Origin: Ophioderma brevispina
Taxonomy: Eukaryota > Echinodermata > Ophiuroidea > Amphilepidida > Ophiodermatidae
Direction of reading: 5' to 3'
Length of the DNA: 64,000 bases
Assembly: GCA_023653785.1 (NCBI GenBank)
Contig: JAMKCH010022432.1
Span: 1-64,000 of the forward strand
The notes below the pieces were generated by a model. That model did no database searches, was not told where the DNA came from, and saw nothing but the letters and a program-made list of their open reading frames with translations. Shown here piece by piece: positions 50,831-62,989 of the stretch. Each line of letters starts with the position of its first letter. Within the stretch, counting starts at the first letter, position 1. A program made the translations under genes and the position numbers.

Positions 50831-51132
50831 GATTCAATGGGTATAGTGCCGGTGTCGATGTGGGATGTAAATGTTCTTTTTGTGTAGTACAGAATTAATT
50901 ATATATCCCAAATATCTCTTAATGCCATTTTTGCCCCTAGATCTAACAAAAATAACGCTGCATCCTTTTTTGCAGTGATCGCCGGGGTGTTAGTCATTTT
51001 CGAAAAAGGGCGTTAGAGAGATACGTAAAAAATGGTAAGATGACAGGAATCGGAGTGATTTTTGTTATAGAAATAATGTATAGGCGATAGAAATTGATAA
51101 AGCAGGCGTGCATACTATCGTAAAGGAAATTT

Positions 51133-51203
51133 TGCTGTGAATGGGACTCGAACCCACAACCTCACTTTTAGTACTAAAGCGCGTTAACCAATGGTGGCAT
51201 CAC
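51133..51203 (-). mobile_element. tRNA-derived SINE or tRNA pseudogene
   Basis: The minus strand shows GGTTAACGCGC (A-box region), an anticodon-arm-like GCTTT..AAAGT, and GTGGGTTCGAGTCCCAT with a pairing T stem and B box. Acceptor ends (TGATGCCA / TGCTGTGA) pair poorly and base 33 of the loop is not T, so it is unlikely to be a functional tRNA. It lies between two LINE fragments. Confidence 0.6.
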
Positions 51204-51369
51204 AACTTGATGGGTTTGATTCGAGTTTCTTCATCACTAGTGTTCCACAGCCTTGGAACATCTCACCTCCCCATCGCCATGGTTTCAGCACAAAATGCAT
51301 TGTTGACCTTTTGGGCTACGAGCAGCCATCTTATAGGAACCCCTTTTCTTTATGATGTAGTGTAGGATT

Positions 51370-51690
51370 ATCAGGACATAGACGGAGTTCATTATAGTGT
51401 GACGCCAAGTCATCGATGAACATTAGAAACTATACAGCACCAAGAACACTACCCTGGAGGAATCCCAGCATATATAGGCTTCGTCAAAGAATTAGAACCA
51501 CAACGCTGTCTATCTGATTGATAAATCCAGGAATTCAGGTCACCGTGGATGGCAAAAGAAGAACGCATTTTCCCTGAGACCTTATGCCATATATTGTCGA
51601 AAACCGTCCTGATGTTAAAGGGAATGATTGTATATTGATGGAAGTCCATCCAGTGTTGACTACTTCTTTCCAAATGCATATTGGGTGTCA
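51370..51690 (-). pseudogene. LINE RT fragment, frameshifted
   Basis: Reading down the minus strand gives FNIRTVFDNIWHK, FAIHGDLNSWIYQSDRQ, and AGIPPG. A one-base shift (CCTCCAGGG for an expected CCTCAGGG) then restores QGSVLGAV, followed by a stop and FLMFIDDL. These are RT motifs before and including the IPQGSVLGP block of CR1/Jockey-like elements. The YADD region is not recognisable downstream. It lies antisense to, and differs from, the LINE at 49740-50830. Confidence 0.8.
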
Positions 51691-51714
51691 CAAAGACACT
51701 GTTGCATATAAGCT

Positions 51715-51955
51715 ATATGCGAACCAGATTTCATATAACGTTCTCCATAACTTCATAAGCTCTAGATGGATTATGCTTTCTTTCTTCTTTTGTAAAGCAA
51801 CAACGTTACATGGACAGTTTTCTAATCCAAGAGTGAAATGGAAGATATAATAACTGCAATCGTTGGAGCCACCTCAGTTAAATAATTCGTCATGATAGTT
51901 ATGGATTGATATTAAATGTTCCTTTAAATTCATGACAAAACAATTTCTAACACGT
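51715..51955. repeat. Dispersed repeat R, right part of interrupted copy
   Basis: Matches 63462-63680: AACCAG-TT-CATATAACGTTCTCCATAA, GTTGGAGCCACC, TAAATTCATGACAAAAC. In the other copy these follow directly on the left part. Confidence 0.85.
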
Positions 51956-52318
51956 TCACAACTTTTTTCGCATCAGGTGTGTGTGTTGCAAGCTGGTTGC
52001 ATGACGCTCTCTAAGGCAATCTTCGGTATAAAATGTGGGGGTGTTATGATGTTAAATCGTGATACTAGGGTACAAATAAAAATAAGCTTCGTCGTGTTTA
52101 TCAATTTTTTTAACTTTATTCGTGTTGACATATGTAACATATCTAGATTAAACATTAAACTGAAGTGACACAATTGCTCGAATCTTTGGAGAATATTTAT
52201 GAAGTGAAATTTGGTTTTAACATGTTTAATCGTGTTGTCTTCTTTGCTGCAACAAAATACAATTTATTTCTTTTAAGCAGCCTCACATTTACGGTCAATG
52301 TAAACACATACGCTATTA

Positions 52319-52382
52319 GTGTGTGTGTGTGTGTGGGTGTGTGTGTGTGTATGTGTGTGTGTCTGTGAATGTGTGTGTGCGC
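52319..52382 (+). repeat. (GT)n microsatellite
   Basis: Interrupted GT repeat; the Cys/Val ORFs over it are artefacts. Confidence 0.95.
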
Positions 52383-52729
52383 GTGGGCACGCACGTCGGT
52401 GAGTGTGTATGTGAACTACGCTCTATTGTGTGTGAAAAACGTCAGTTCAAATGCAATATATTTGGGTTTTTAACCTTTCAAATCATTTTCACACTGTTGT
52501 ATAAAATAAATGATGATAAAATGTTTATATTTTAACAACTCTGTAAACATACACGAGGATTTCCATCCATCAACCTTTTTTTATCTATTTGAATATATAT
52601 TATTTATCATCATATCGTTTCTTCAATTGTCAAAGGTGTAATAAAAATATAATCCGGTGTTAAGAGACCAGCTTGATGATTGGAACGCAACGTCGGTTTA
52701 CCAGCACCAGAATAACCCGATTGATCAAT

Positions 52730-52905
52730 CTCCCTCTCTTTCTTTCTTTCGCTCTCTCCTTCTTGGTCTCTTTCTCCCCTCTCTTTCTCTGTCTCTTTCT
52801 CCCCCACTCTCTTTCTCTTTCTCACTCTCTCTCTCTCACACACACAAACACTCACGTGTGCACACACCCACCCAAACACGCGCCCGCACGCACACACACA
52901 CAACC
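52730..52905 (+). repeat. (CT)n / (CTTT)n followed by (CA)n microsatellite
   Basis: Pyrimidine-rich CTCTTTCT blocks to about 52838 pass into CA-rich sequence to about 52905. ORFs on both strands here are composition artefacts. Confidence 0.95.
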
Positions 52906-53840
52906 ATATACGTGGCGCACATTCATAAACGTCAGCAAGCACACAAATCTCTAACGTACAACCATTGTTCAAGCAGGAAATCACACAGTGTACTTTAAAA
53001 CTCAATCAATCATACATTTACAGACGACGATTAAACAAATGTACTCGAACGACATACATAAAAGTGATCAGAATGATTAAATTACAAATTTCTTTAATAT
53101 TTTAATACCATTAAAGTGTGTCTGCAATTAACAAAATGCACAAGAATGTGTGCAATAGGAGAACAAGTGATGGCAATGATTTATTCTTACATCGTCAATA
53201 TCTCTCCTCTGTCGCTATCTTTATTTGCCTCATATTAATCTGAAATATTATAGTGCAGTTATAACCAAATCGTCAAACCGAGCAGTGCTTTCAAATTTCC
53301 CAGACTGTAGGTGTGAACCAAATGAAAGTAGTTTTCACTCTGCTAAAGATTATATTTCTTTAATTCAAGATCAGAATCCACGCGCCTTCGTCAGCAATGG
53401 TAATACAATTGTGTTAGCCTTGACATATTCTTCTATTATCGCACGTTATCCGGAAAGTACACCTTACGTCTCCTGTCCTTTTTTTCGCGCATTTGTATAA
53501 TGTTTCATCAAAAACAAATTTGATAAGCTGACCACGTCCGTCTTTTCCTGGTCACTGCATTTAATAAGGCGTTTTGGGTAAATTGGAGTAGTATATGGCG
53601 GATATTCTTTCACCGTGTAATGGTGTCTGACCGGATTGACATGAGACACTAGTACCATCTTTATATTTTTCAAACAGCTTGACTCAGAAGCTTATTTAAA
53701 GTATTAGCCATGATAGCTACAGATGCATTCTTCTGGATTGTTTATGGTCAGAACATTGGCAAGGACTCGCTTACTACTGTGAAGGCTTGTCGAGGGATAT
53801 TTGGACAAATCATCTCAAAAAGCTTTATTTTCAATGTTCA

Positions 53841-53857
53841 ATATATATATATATATA

Positions 53858-53940
<83 letters not shown>
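53841..53940. repeat. (TA)n microsatellite, about 100 bp
   Basis: Almost pure AT alternation with two phase slips near 53858-53868. It makes the Tyr-Ile repeat in the minus ORF 53838-54119. Confidence 0.98.
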
Positions 53941-53942
<2 letters not shown>

Positions 53943-54163
53943 ATAACGTCCCTTAAATGCATTTAAACGCACTTTTTGAAGAAAAAAATCGTGGAGCGGA
54001 CTCCTGCCTTGTTTTACGGTGAGATTGCTCCTAGATCTAACAAGAAAAATAACGCTACCTCCCTTTTTTGCGGTGATTGTCAGATTTTCATCTCGGTACG
54101 TTCGGGATTCAATGTTCAATATATTCCTGTGCGATCGCGATTGAAGGTATTTGCTCTACGCAT

Positions 54164-54202
54164 ATCCATCCATCCATCCATCCATCCATCCATCCATCCA
54201 TC
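54164..54202 (+). repeat. (ATCC)n microsatellite
   Basis: About nine CATC units in a row. Confidence 0.98.
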
Positions 54203-54308
54203 CGTTTAACCATAAGTTGGAAGTTTGCAAAGTAATGCCGATTAGAAACAATATACTAAATTTGCTTGTTCCGTCAACTAAATTTGGCCAAGAAAATAAC
54301 TGCGAACC

Positions 54309-54569
54309 TTTTGTAATAAAATGCCACCTACTAGATACAAGCCCAATTTGATTTTATTGCTCTGTCACAAAGACGTTATATAAGAGGAAATTGCCTAAGA
54401 AGCATATTCTCTGCGGGTGATATTGCTCAATTAATTTCTACTTTGTATCCACACGCTTTACGAAACACTTACGTGGTTATTTTATTCTTTTACAGAGTTA
54501 ATATACCCATTGTATACTTCCAAGGGCTTTCTGTTACTAATGAAGTTTGAAATTCGCTACGGCACTTTA
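54309..54569. repeat. Duplicated segment, copy A
   Basis: Matches 55001-55258 with four substitutions in about 258 bases. It ends at GGCACTTTA, after which copy B continues natively with CAAATTTGC but this copy runs into 20 extra A. Confidence 0.9.
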
Positions 54570-54589
54570 AAAAAAAAAAAAAAAAAAAA
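54569..54589 (+). other. 21-A run at a junction between duplicated segments
   Basis: The first A is native by comparison with 55258; 20 follow it. The next base starts an 87-bp block that is repeated exactly at 54914-55000. Confidence 0.6.
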
Positions 54590-55000
54590 TTTCACGGTAT
54601 ACCCTCACTTACGATCACTGGGTACCGATCTTCAGACGGATGATGACTCACAGTCGTGTCTTAACCAGTAGACATGTATGTATATACATGCCATGGTGTC
54701 ACGACTGAGGCATTTCCAGCACTTGTCTGTACTTTTCCAAATAGTCGAGAGTGCTCAACCACTACGAGTAGTGGGGGCGTAATATAACATCATAGTAAAC
54801 AGTATTATTTACAGGTGACTATCTTTGGAATTAAGAGTGCTCAATCCCATTACAGGAGAGCGTAAAATAAATTACAAAGTATAGACCTCTGGAAAGGCAA
54901 CCGTTACTCTGAGTTTCACGGTATACCCTCACTTACGATCACTGGGTACCGATCTTCAGACGGATGATGACTCACAGTCGTGTCTTAACCAGTAGACATG
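54590..55000. repeat. Repeat block present twice around a shared middle
   Basis: 54590-54676 and 54914-55000 are identical over 87 bp (TTTCACGGTATACC to CAGTAGACATG). The part at 54785-54970 is the dispersed repeat also found at 22712-22905. The second copy leads directly into duplicated segment copy B. Confidence 0.85.
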
Positions 55001-55258
55001 TTTTGTAATAAAATGCCACCTACTAGATAGAAGCCCAATTTGATTTTATTGCTCTGTCACAAAGACGTTATATAAGAGGAAATTGCCTATGAAGCAAATA
55101 CTCTGCGGGTGATATTGCTCAATTAATTTCTACTTTGTATCCACACGCTTTACGAAACACTTACGTGGTTATTTTATTCTTTTACAGAGTTAATATACCC
55201 ATTGTATACTTCCAAGGGCTTTCTGTTACTAATGAAGTTTGAAATTCGCTACGGCACT
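55001..55258. repeat. Duplicated segment, copy B
   Basis: Counterpart of 54309-54569. It keeps the right-hand natural flank (ACAAATTTGCAAAACC). Whether the left flank here or in copy A is ancestral cannot be told from the window. Confidence 0.9.
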
Positions 55259-55269
55259 TTACAAATTTG

Positions 55270-58200
55270 CAAAACCTAAAGTTTATTGCGAAGTCAATGA
55301 TGATTTTGAATGTGATCATTAACCAGTAATACCTAGTGACTTACCGATAAATATTGCAATGATAATGACCTGTGTACAATATTACACAGGTCTAGTACAA
55401 TACTCGTACTAGAGCAGATAACTATTATACAAGGAAAGAGGGAGGTTAAAATTAAGCTTCAATATCCTTTTGCTCCATGTATACATTTGTACTTAATTAA
55501 AATGATAAATAAAAGTAAATTAAAAATAAACCTTTTAAAACCACCTACAACTGCCTATCATGGTAGGCAGGGATAAAGTGAGTGATATTATATTAAATGC
55601 AACACTAATTTATCCTGCTCAAATTCTCTTCTTGATATTATATCGCACTTTCATACGACTGTAATTTCTGGTTCTCTTAAGATTTTTTGATGTTCAAAAA
55701 ATGATGTTTTGATTTCCAGCCTAGCATCCCGGGTCCTTTTTCTATCTAGTATATTCTTATTCGATATATCAATTCCGTAGGGGAACACCCTATATAATGG
55801 AGCGATCGGTCGATTGATATAAACAGGTTGATAACACATTAAGAACTCAAACGTTTTAATAAATATTAAAACATCTATCATCAATCTCTGAATAACGGCC
55901 GTGCGTTTTTCATCAGTTAGAGGTCTGCGTTAAAAGCTTTTCAGCAGGTGTACACTAAAACCATTTCCCAAATGCCATAATATTGAAGGCAATACAATAA
56001 AAGTGAGAGATAATCCCCTAATACTTCTCTAAAATTGCGTCCATCTAGCAAAAGTGAAATGCTTGAGAGAAATCATTGACGTCCTTTTGTGCAGTAATAG
56101 CTGGCGCTACACACACTCACCTATGTTGACTCGATGGCAAACAACACTTGGAATATGTGCCAGACATTCCCTATTGGTTTTTACTTATTTACACGCAATC
56201 GCAATGTCAGCAATTCAGTCTGTTCTGCAAATCTTCCCCTATCTACAAGTTGACATCTTCTGACGAAAAGTGCACCGAACTTATAAAGCTCACCCTATGA
56301 ACTCCGAGACTTGACCAATTTGATTTTTGCTCGTCTATCGTCTAAATTGTCAGATACCGTGACTAACTAATGCCCCACATAGCCAAAGAACTGTGAACTC
56401 AAGAAGTTGAGTTATCTTTTACTTTCTCGATCAATCAGCCACAGTAACATCGAAGACTAATTGTATTGATTGCTCCCAGACGTAAATTTGATTACCCAGA
56501 CACCCGTAATCAATGTCCTCAAACCCTTGATGCATGCACACAAAATACTGGTGTTGTGTCAGAACTCTCGGGGTAAGATGTAAACCTGGTTAGAAAATGT
56601 TCTCTTTTGGCACATAAGTGTACCTGTCGAAATTATTAGAGTAGAACATGATTACCCGATTGTATATGAAATAGGCCAATGGCCTATGGCTGATTGAGGT
56701 TCAAATTTTATACATCAAATCTTCGCTGCGCTGGGAAACCTCGTTTGACCTTTGAAATAAACACCTTCTGTTTACAATGTTGCCCCAGTTTCCAAACATC
56801 CTATGTGTAAATTTCGGTTCAACATCAAAACGCCCTATATGTTCACCCTGAATTCAAATGTATTTAAACTAAGACATAGAATTTGCATTTGAATGTTGTT
56901 AAAATAAAAAAAAAATCATATCACAATATTTGCTATGTATTAAGATTTTTGTTACAGTCGGAAAATCTACTTTTTTAATTCTACAAAGATGTTTCGACAC
57001 TGAGGATCCTCATATTTAGGAGGTTTTGATTGTCAAGGTCAAATAGCATGTAGACATTTTTTTCCGCTTCACGATAGGCATGAAATAGGTAGCGCGAAAT
57101 ATTGTAATTTATTTCAGTGTTACTATCATACGATACTTCATGCGAAGCAATTAAAGTCACCATTGAATACCTGACTCGCCACGGCTCGCATGGACTAGAT
57201 TCCAATAAGCAACTATTTACCATGGTTTTATTATCTCTGGAGCAATCCATCCTATTTGTCACTTATATCACACTTCTGTGTGCCATGCAGACGTGTTTAA
57301 ATTAGCTTCTTCTGTATCTTCACCAGTAACTGCAGCATCATTAGCTAGAACCCACATAAACGTGCGGTATTACTGATTGCAGTCTTATAATCTGTATGCT
57401 AGGTTACCAGAGCAAATCACATAGTATTTTCTAAATTTTTGTTATCCAAGAAGAAATGTTTAAATCAGCTGATTTCAAATGGATTTCGTAGGTATGGGTG
57501 TCAAGATTTACCAAAGGGTAAGGTTGAAGTATGGGGTGGGGAATACGTATATTTAGGGGGATAGATTTAAACGGGTACAAAATAACAAGGGTAAAGATGT
57601 TTTGAAATTGCCTTGTTCCATTGATAATAGGCAAAGATTCATCTCCCTATTCCCATTGTTAAAGGACAGAGTCTGATTAAATCCAGCGGTGGAAGTCGCG
57701 AAGGAGTTTTTGTGTCAGGAGCGAATTTTTGAATTTTCGTTTCGAATAAACAAATGATTATCACAACGAAATGAACGGAAATATTTCCGTTTTGATGAAA
57801 TGTTAGAAGCAGTTTAGAAGCAAAGATGTTCCAGCCGAATCATTCATTAGCAATGGCTAGCTATCATAGCGTCATGTCCAGAAATAATGTAATAAAATTT
57901 TATTATTTATATTAATGATCTGCCAAATAACATCATTTCTTCAAATGCCAACAAGGGGGTATAATCATGTCAAATCAACGACATCATCTTTCACCAAAAT
58001 AGCATGCGGATTGACGCCATGAACTCTTTGCCTTCCTTCATAGCATCCTGACCTCTACGCCATAGAACTGATTATCCTGTCAAATAAAAAAAAGACACAT
58101 AACAAAAACAAAGCACACAAAAAAAAATGTTCAGATGACGCTCCATATCAGCAACCTACTGTAAATGCAAATTGAACATGTAGTTAAAATTACGATCGTA

Positions 58201-61200
58201 CGGAGAAACGGAATATTTGTAGACAAGACAATTTAGACTCAATGAAATTCTCATCAAACTTGTTGAGTAGAGTATTGTATTCAAAATCCTGATGACGAAT
58301 GGCAACTAAGTATGAAATATCTTATGTTAATAAACCCTACATAGTTTATCACTTGCTTTGAAACATATTTTTTTTTTAATATACCGTCATCTTGCGATAT
58401 TTTTGCGGGAAGGACTACAAGAGAAGTACATGAGGAAAACCCAATTATTTCCCCAACCGTGATTGAACTCTATTAAAGGGGAGGTTAATTTTTTGTGATG
58501 CTTTTATAACCATAATATCTTTGTAAGTACGATTTGCAGAAATTGAGGTATATGATGTCTGTTATGACGTCTCGTGACGTCTAAGGCCAAAATACCTTTT
58601 CAAACACAATAATGATCCTTGTGCACAAGTGATCTGAATTTTATATAATATAACAGATTTTTAATGATTTGTAACTTGTTCATCAAGAATTTGGTATGTC
58701 CAAACAACTTTACAATAAATCACACTTAATATTTAAGATTACATTTATACTTAATGTAAACAAGAATGTCCATTAATCTCCACAAGCAAGCGTTGCAGTT
58801 CAACTGATGATATGTCCTCACAGCGAAGACTGCAAAACGACAGCGGGGCACAATTCATACAAAACTCCCTCAGTATTATATTCCAAGGGAACCTTCTCAG
58901 TCCAGAAGGTAACTTTTGTCCAGCAGTTCAAACGAAAAGGTAAATTAAGTCCCATCGACGATAGTAACTCCAACATAGTATCATCAAGATAATCCACCAC
59001 GATTTCTATCTGTCCACAATTTGGAATCCTATTTTTGATTCCCAACACTTTCGCTTCAAGACGACAGTAGAATAATTAATAGCACTCTGCTCACATGAAT
59101 TAAAATATAATAAATCCTGGCACTGTACGGTCTGCTCCTAAAGGCAGAGTAAAACTCGCTATCTTCTAGCTACTTGGTTATACTAGTGGATGCTGGCCGG
59201 GAGTCCTTTCCATGATAGTATTTTAAACTACTCCAGATTAGAGTCCCCCTTTCTAACAATAATCATTACATCCATTCTTATGCATAAACATTACATTGCA
59301 CCACAAATCCGATTTCACAATCTAAAATTACATCACTTCATATATATAATTGTGGGGGAATTCCTCGAGATCTGCAATGGTTTTGATCTTTTTAACCGCA
59401 TAAACACGCTGAGTCCCAGTTACAGTTTAGCATCCTTGGGAATCCCCCACTTCCCTCCCCTATTATACAATCTAAACAGGTGCAGCGTGCCATAAACAAC
59501 TCTCTGGGAATCCTTCCCCTTTTCTCTCTTTTATAGTAACCAGAATACTTTATTTCCCATGAGAAATCTTTTCTCAACTAAATTGAGAAAATAAATATTG
59601 TTAAAAGTTTAATCAGAAACTTGGAGGCATATAACAATACAAGCGTACGGACTCTTTACACCCTTCATTTCACCATCGCATGACGATTGTCAGGCGTTTT
59701 TGCTAACACTTTCCGCAGGTGTACGTCAACATCAGTGGTCAACCGCAAATTGGTTTGTTTTTTGTTTTTTACTTCTTTCCAGCCTGGGTGTGTTTTCAAC
59801 TGAAACGGCATTGCCCCAGAGATTTGCCCAATGCCCGCATCCTTACACTTATTTAAATTAGCCTTGGTTGATTGGACCCGTAGAAATCAATACATCTCAA
59901 TGTCTTTGGAGGAAAAAGGTTGACTTTTTAATTTGTGTAGCATAGGGGTATAGAAATTCGTCCTCAAATTGGTCAATTAAGCTTTCCTAGATAACATCTT
60001 TTAGGATCAGAGTTTTAATTTTAACTCGCTGTATCTATCAATCCATGGGTGAACTGGGGACCCTGTTAGGAGAGTATCACAATCTGATGGATTTGTTTGA
60101 TCCGTACATTTTACAGTATTGTATAATTTTTTTTTATTGGACAGAAAAGGTAACAATATATTCTCATTAGGGGTGACTTCAAACCCACCCCCTGGCTTCC
60201 CGTCGGGGCATATAGGTTGAAACCGCGTTTCAAATTGTTTGAGAGCAATAGAACCCTGTTCTAACTGGACAGAACCGGGCAGAACCAGTGAGCGACCGGT
60301 GGTTGAGTTTGAAACCGCCTCATCTGGTACCCATTTCACTTGTAATGAATTTTCACCAAGGCAATAATTGGCTGCTCATGAGGGAAATGGTGGCATAAAC
60401 TTACCCGAGGTGACTGGAATACTATGGGTCTACTATTTATACAATAGTAGGCCCTCTGTTTCCAGTCCACCGAGGGAATTTATCTCGCCCCCATTATTCC
60501 GAAATACAGTGCAGTCAATATTTTTGTGTTAGATATACGCAAAAATATTACTCTCGATCCACTTCCATTCTAAAAAACGGAACAGACGATATATCGCCGT
60601 AAGTGCAGGAGTGGCAACGGAAGTAGGAACATCGATGATATGCTGACCCGAGATTAAAGTTTGCTATAAAAAGTTACTATTCTGACATGACGTCATCACA
60701 CAGGGAAATATTTTACTTTTCATTTTAAAATTTTCTGCCGAAATATCGGGAAATATTAGGCATTTTTAGTTTGTTGTGAAGTATCCCCCTTAAATGATAG
60801 AATATTTTTATGCGTTATCCGATATGCAATTAACCAAGATTATACCTCGATTTTTTTCAAGATTGCCACCTGCAGAGATCATTATAAAAACAAGGATAAC
60901 CCTGTAATAATTATAAGTACCATAGTTACTGAGTTGCTCACGTGGATGTGAGCCTGTGGCTAGTGCTCGGTATAGCGGTAACCCTAGACATTTAACAGTG
61001 TCTAGAAAGGCTACCTCAACAAGTTACCCGTCAGTCTCAAATGTTTTATCATGCCCCTTCGTTTCCAATTGCTGTCCTTAGTCTGCAATATAATAGAGAT
61101 AAATGCCTAAGAAAGCAACCCTTGCTCTTAACAAACGCAGTCTAAACAGAAATCAATCTTGGTACAATACCTCGACGAACGAGAGGCACTGTAGTAAAGA

Positions 61201-62980
61201 TTTACTTTTTCAATTTAGTATAAGTTATTTTTTTAATTTTATATTTAAAAATTGGTCAATAAAATTAATATTTAGTTTTTAAATATCAAATATAATTAAA
61301 AAAAAAAATATTCTTAAAACTGAACTTAATTAGCGCGCAAGGTATTCTATCTCTTTAAGTCTGAAATGGTGAAATTTGTGGCTTTTATGGTATATACCTT
61401 TCAGACCTCACTGATCTCATCGGCAGCAGAGAAAGCTACTTGAGAGAAACATAAAAAAAAGAGAGAGATGAGGAGTTGAGAGAAAGGGAGAACAAAGACC
61501 AAATTAATTTTATTTGGCCGTAATTTTGCCGATGTGCTAAACTTTGTACCAAACGCGCAAATTATGAAATTTAAATTAAAATACATTTTACTAATAACAC
61601 TTCGGAAAAATCTCTTGAAAAATAATATTAAAAATATACGTCGAAGTGGACCAGCTTATAAAGCCTGTATGTAGTTTAATAATGAAAAAAAGTGTAGCGG
61701 AAGAATAATCCCATGTTTTTCCCCCCTGCACTAACATGTTCAAAATGAACTGCAAAATAACACATCACATTAACTAGACAGAATAGAATTTATGTTTTCA
61801 AGGAATTTCCCTCTCGTATGGGTAGGAGTTTTTTGTTGCCCTGGCGGGCCACCATCACCGCTTTATTAGATGCTGTAGGAGAGTGCGGCCCAATATTTTG
61901 ATTTTTGATGGCACAAATGCGGAAAAAATTCCTCAAATCACAATCAATGCGCTTCCCCAGCTTGGTCCACTCAGCGCCGGATCAAAGTTGCGAGATCGTA
62001 ACCTGAACCTAGAAAAGGTCAAAGCTAATCGAACGCGTCCTACAATAGCTTTTTTAAAACCAAGGAAATTAAAAAAAGGTACAATTAAAAAAAAAAAAAA
62101 AGCATATTATGGATTTATATTCATATAAACTGCAAAGTTCATGAAAGAGACGTCCGAATTGGGAACATGTTGAAGCAAGTCTAAAATGTTTATAGCATAT
62201 ATATGAACATATAGTCCTTCGAGAGACAATTTCAAGAATGGCTTATTCACTGCCTTTTGATAATAAATTGCGTCTAGATTTCTCTTTGAATGGTATCAGA
62301 TATGTCTATTATTTACGAACGAAGCTAATAAAATTTAAAACAAAATAATATTTATAGTCGGAAGAATAGCGTCAACAGGATGAAAATGTACTGCAGTGAA
62401 AATCGCATATCAGCATTAAGCTTATTTCTCCTGCAAAGTCTCGTGATTCTTGGAATGGACATTCTCCATGACCATTGTTACACATCTCTATAGCTATATG
62501 ATAGCAGCACGTCATAAAAACTCCCAACTTTGCACATCGCATGGTAGTATGGAATTGGGGTTTTGTACTTCTGATGTGAAAACAAAAACAAATCCCCAAG
62601 ACTCTTAATATTTGATAGACCTCAATTCATTCTGAATGGCACAGGAGCTCATCATATAAGCATGGTACAAAAATAACTGATAAGGCAGTGAACCACATTT
62701 CAACCTTCAACTCTTCTTAAGAACGACTGTTGTGTTCCTTGTCTTTTGGGCGACCAGTACAATAGGGTTTTTATAGCAAGAGGTTGAAGATTGTGGTTGC
62801 ATATATACTATTACATAGCTTGCCCAAGATCTTTGCCATAAATAGAGGTATCAGAGAACAGGATCCGCACGGTACCCTCCAGAACAATTCAACCATGTAC
62901 AACAAACAACCAAAAAGCCAAACATCAAGCGGCGAAAGATGCGAAACAAAGACCATGTCATGTGGTATATAATGGCACAG
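55270..62980. other. Long stretch without a supported gene
   Basis: ORFs are at most 110 codons (60007-60339 minus) with no recognisable domain. It holds a hairpin at 60402-60476, a very AT-rich patch at 61200-61330, and short A-runs of 15 or fewer. A weak echo of the 16187-type MITE is at about 57010-57055. Confidence 0.45.
60402..60476. repeat. 75-bp hairpin
   Basis: CCCGAGGTGACTGGAA and GGGTCTACTATT pair with AATAGTAGGCCC and TTCCAGTCCACCGAGGG. The upper stem is 12 bp, an asymmetric internal loop follows, then about 16 bp with a bulge and two mismatches; the terminal loop is 5 bases. The size would suit a microRNA precursor, but a MITE relic is as likely. Confidence 0.5.
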
Positions 62981-62989
62981 AACATAGCC

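Noticed and set aside
51600..51925. Another TTAA MITE (TTAAAGGGAAT ... GTTCCTTTAA)
   Set aside because: The left end lies inside recognisable RT coding sequence and the right end inside repeat R; the match is coincidental.
52610..53005. ORFs on both strands around 52.6-53.0 kb
   Set aside because: They are translations of CT/CA microsatellites.
53838..54119. 93-codon minus-strand ORF ending in Tyr-Ile repeats
   Set aside because: Half of it is the TA microsatellite, and the rest has no recognisable domain.
60007..60339. 110-codon minus-strand ORF with a Gly/Pro-rich middle
   Set aside because: No recognisable domain or gene context; kept out of the coding calls.
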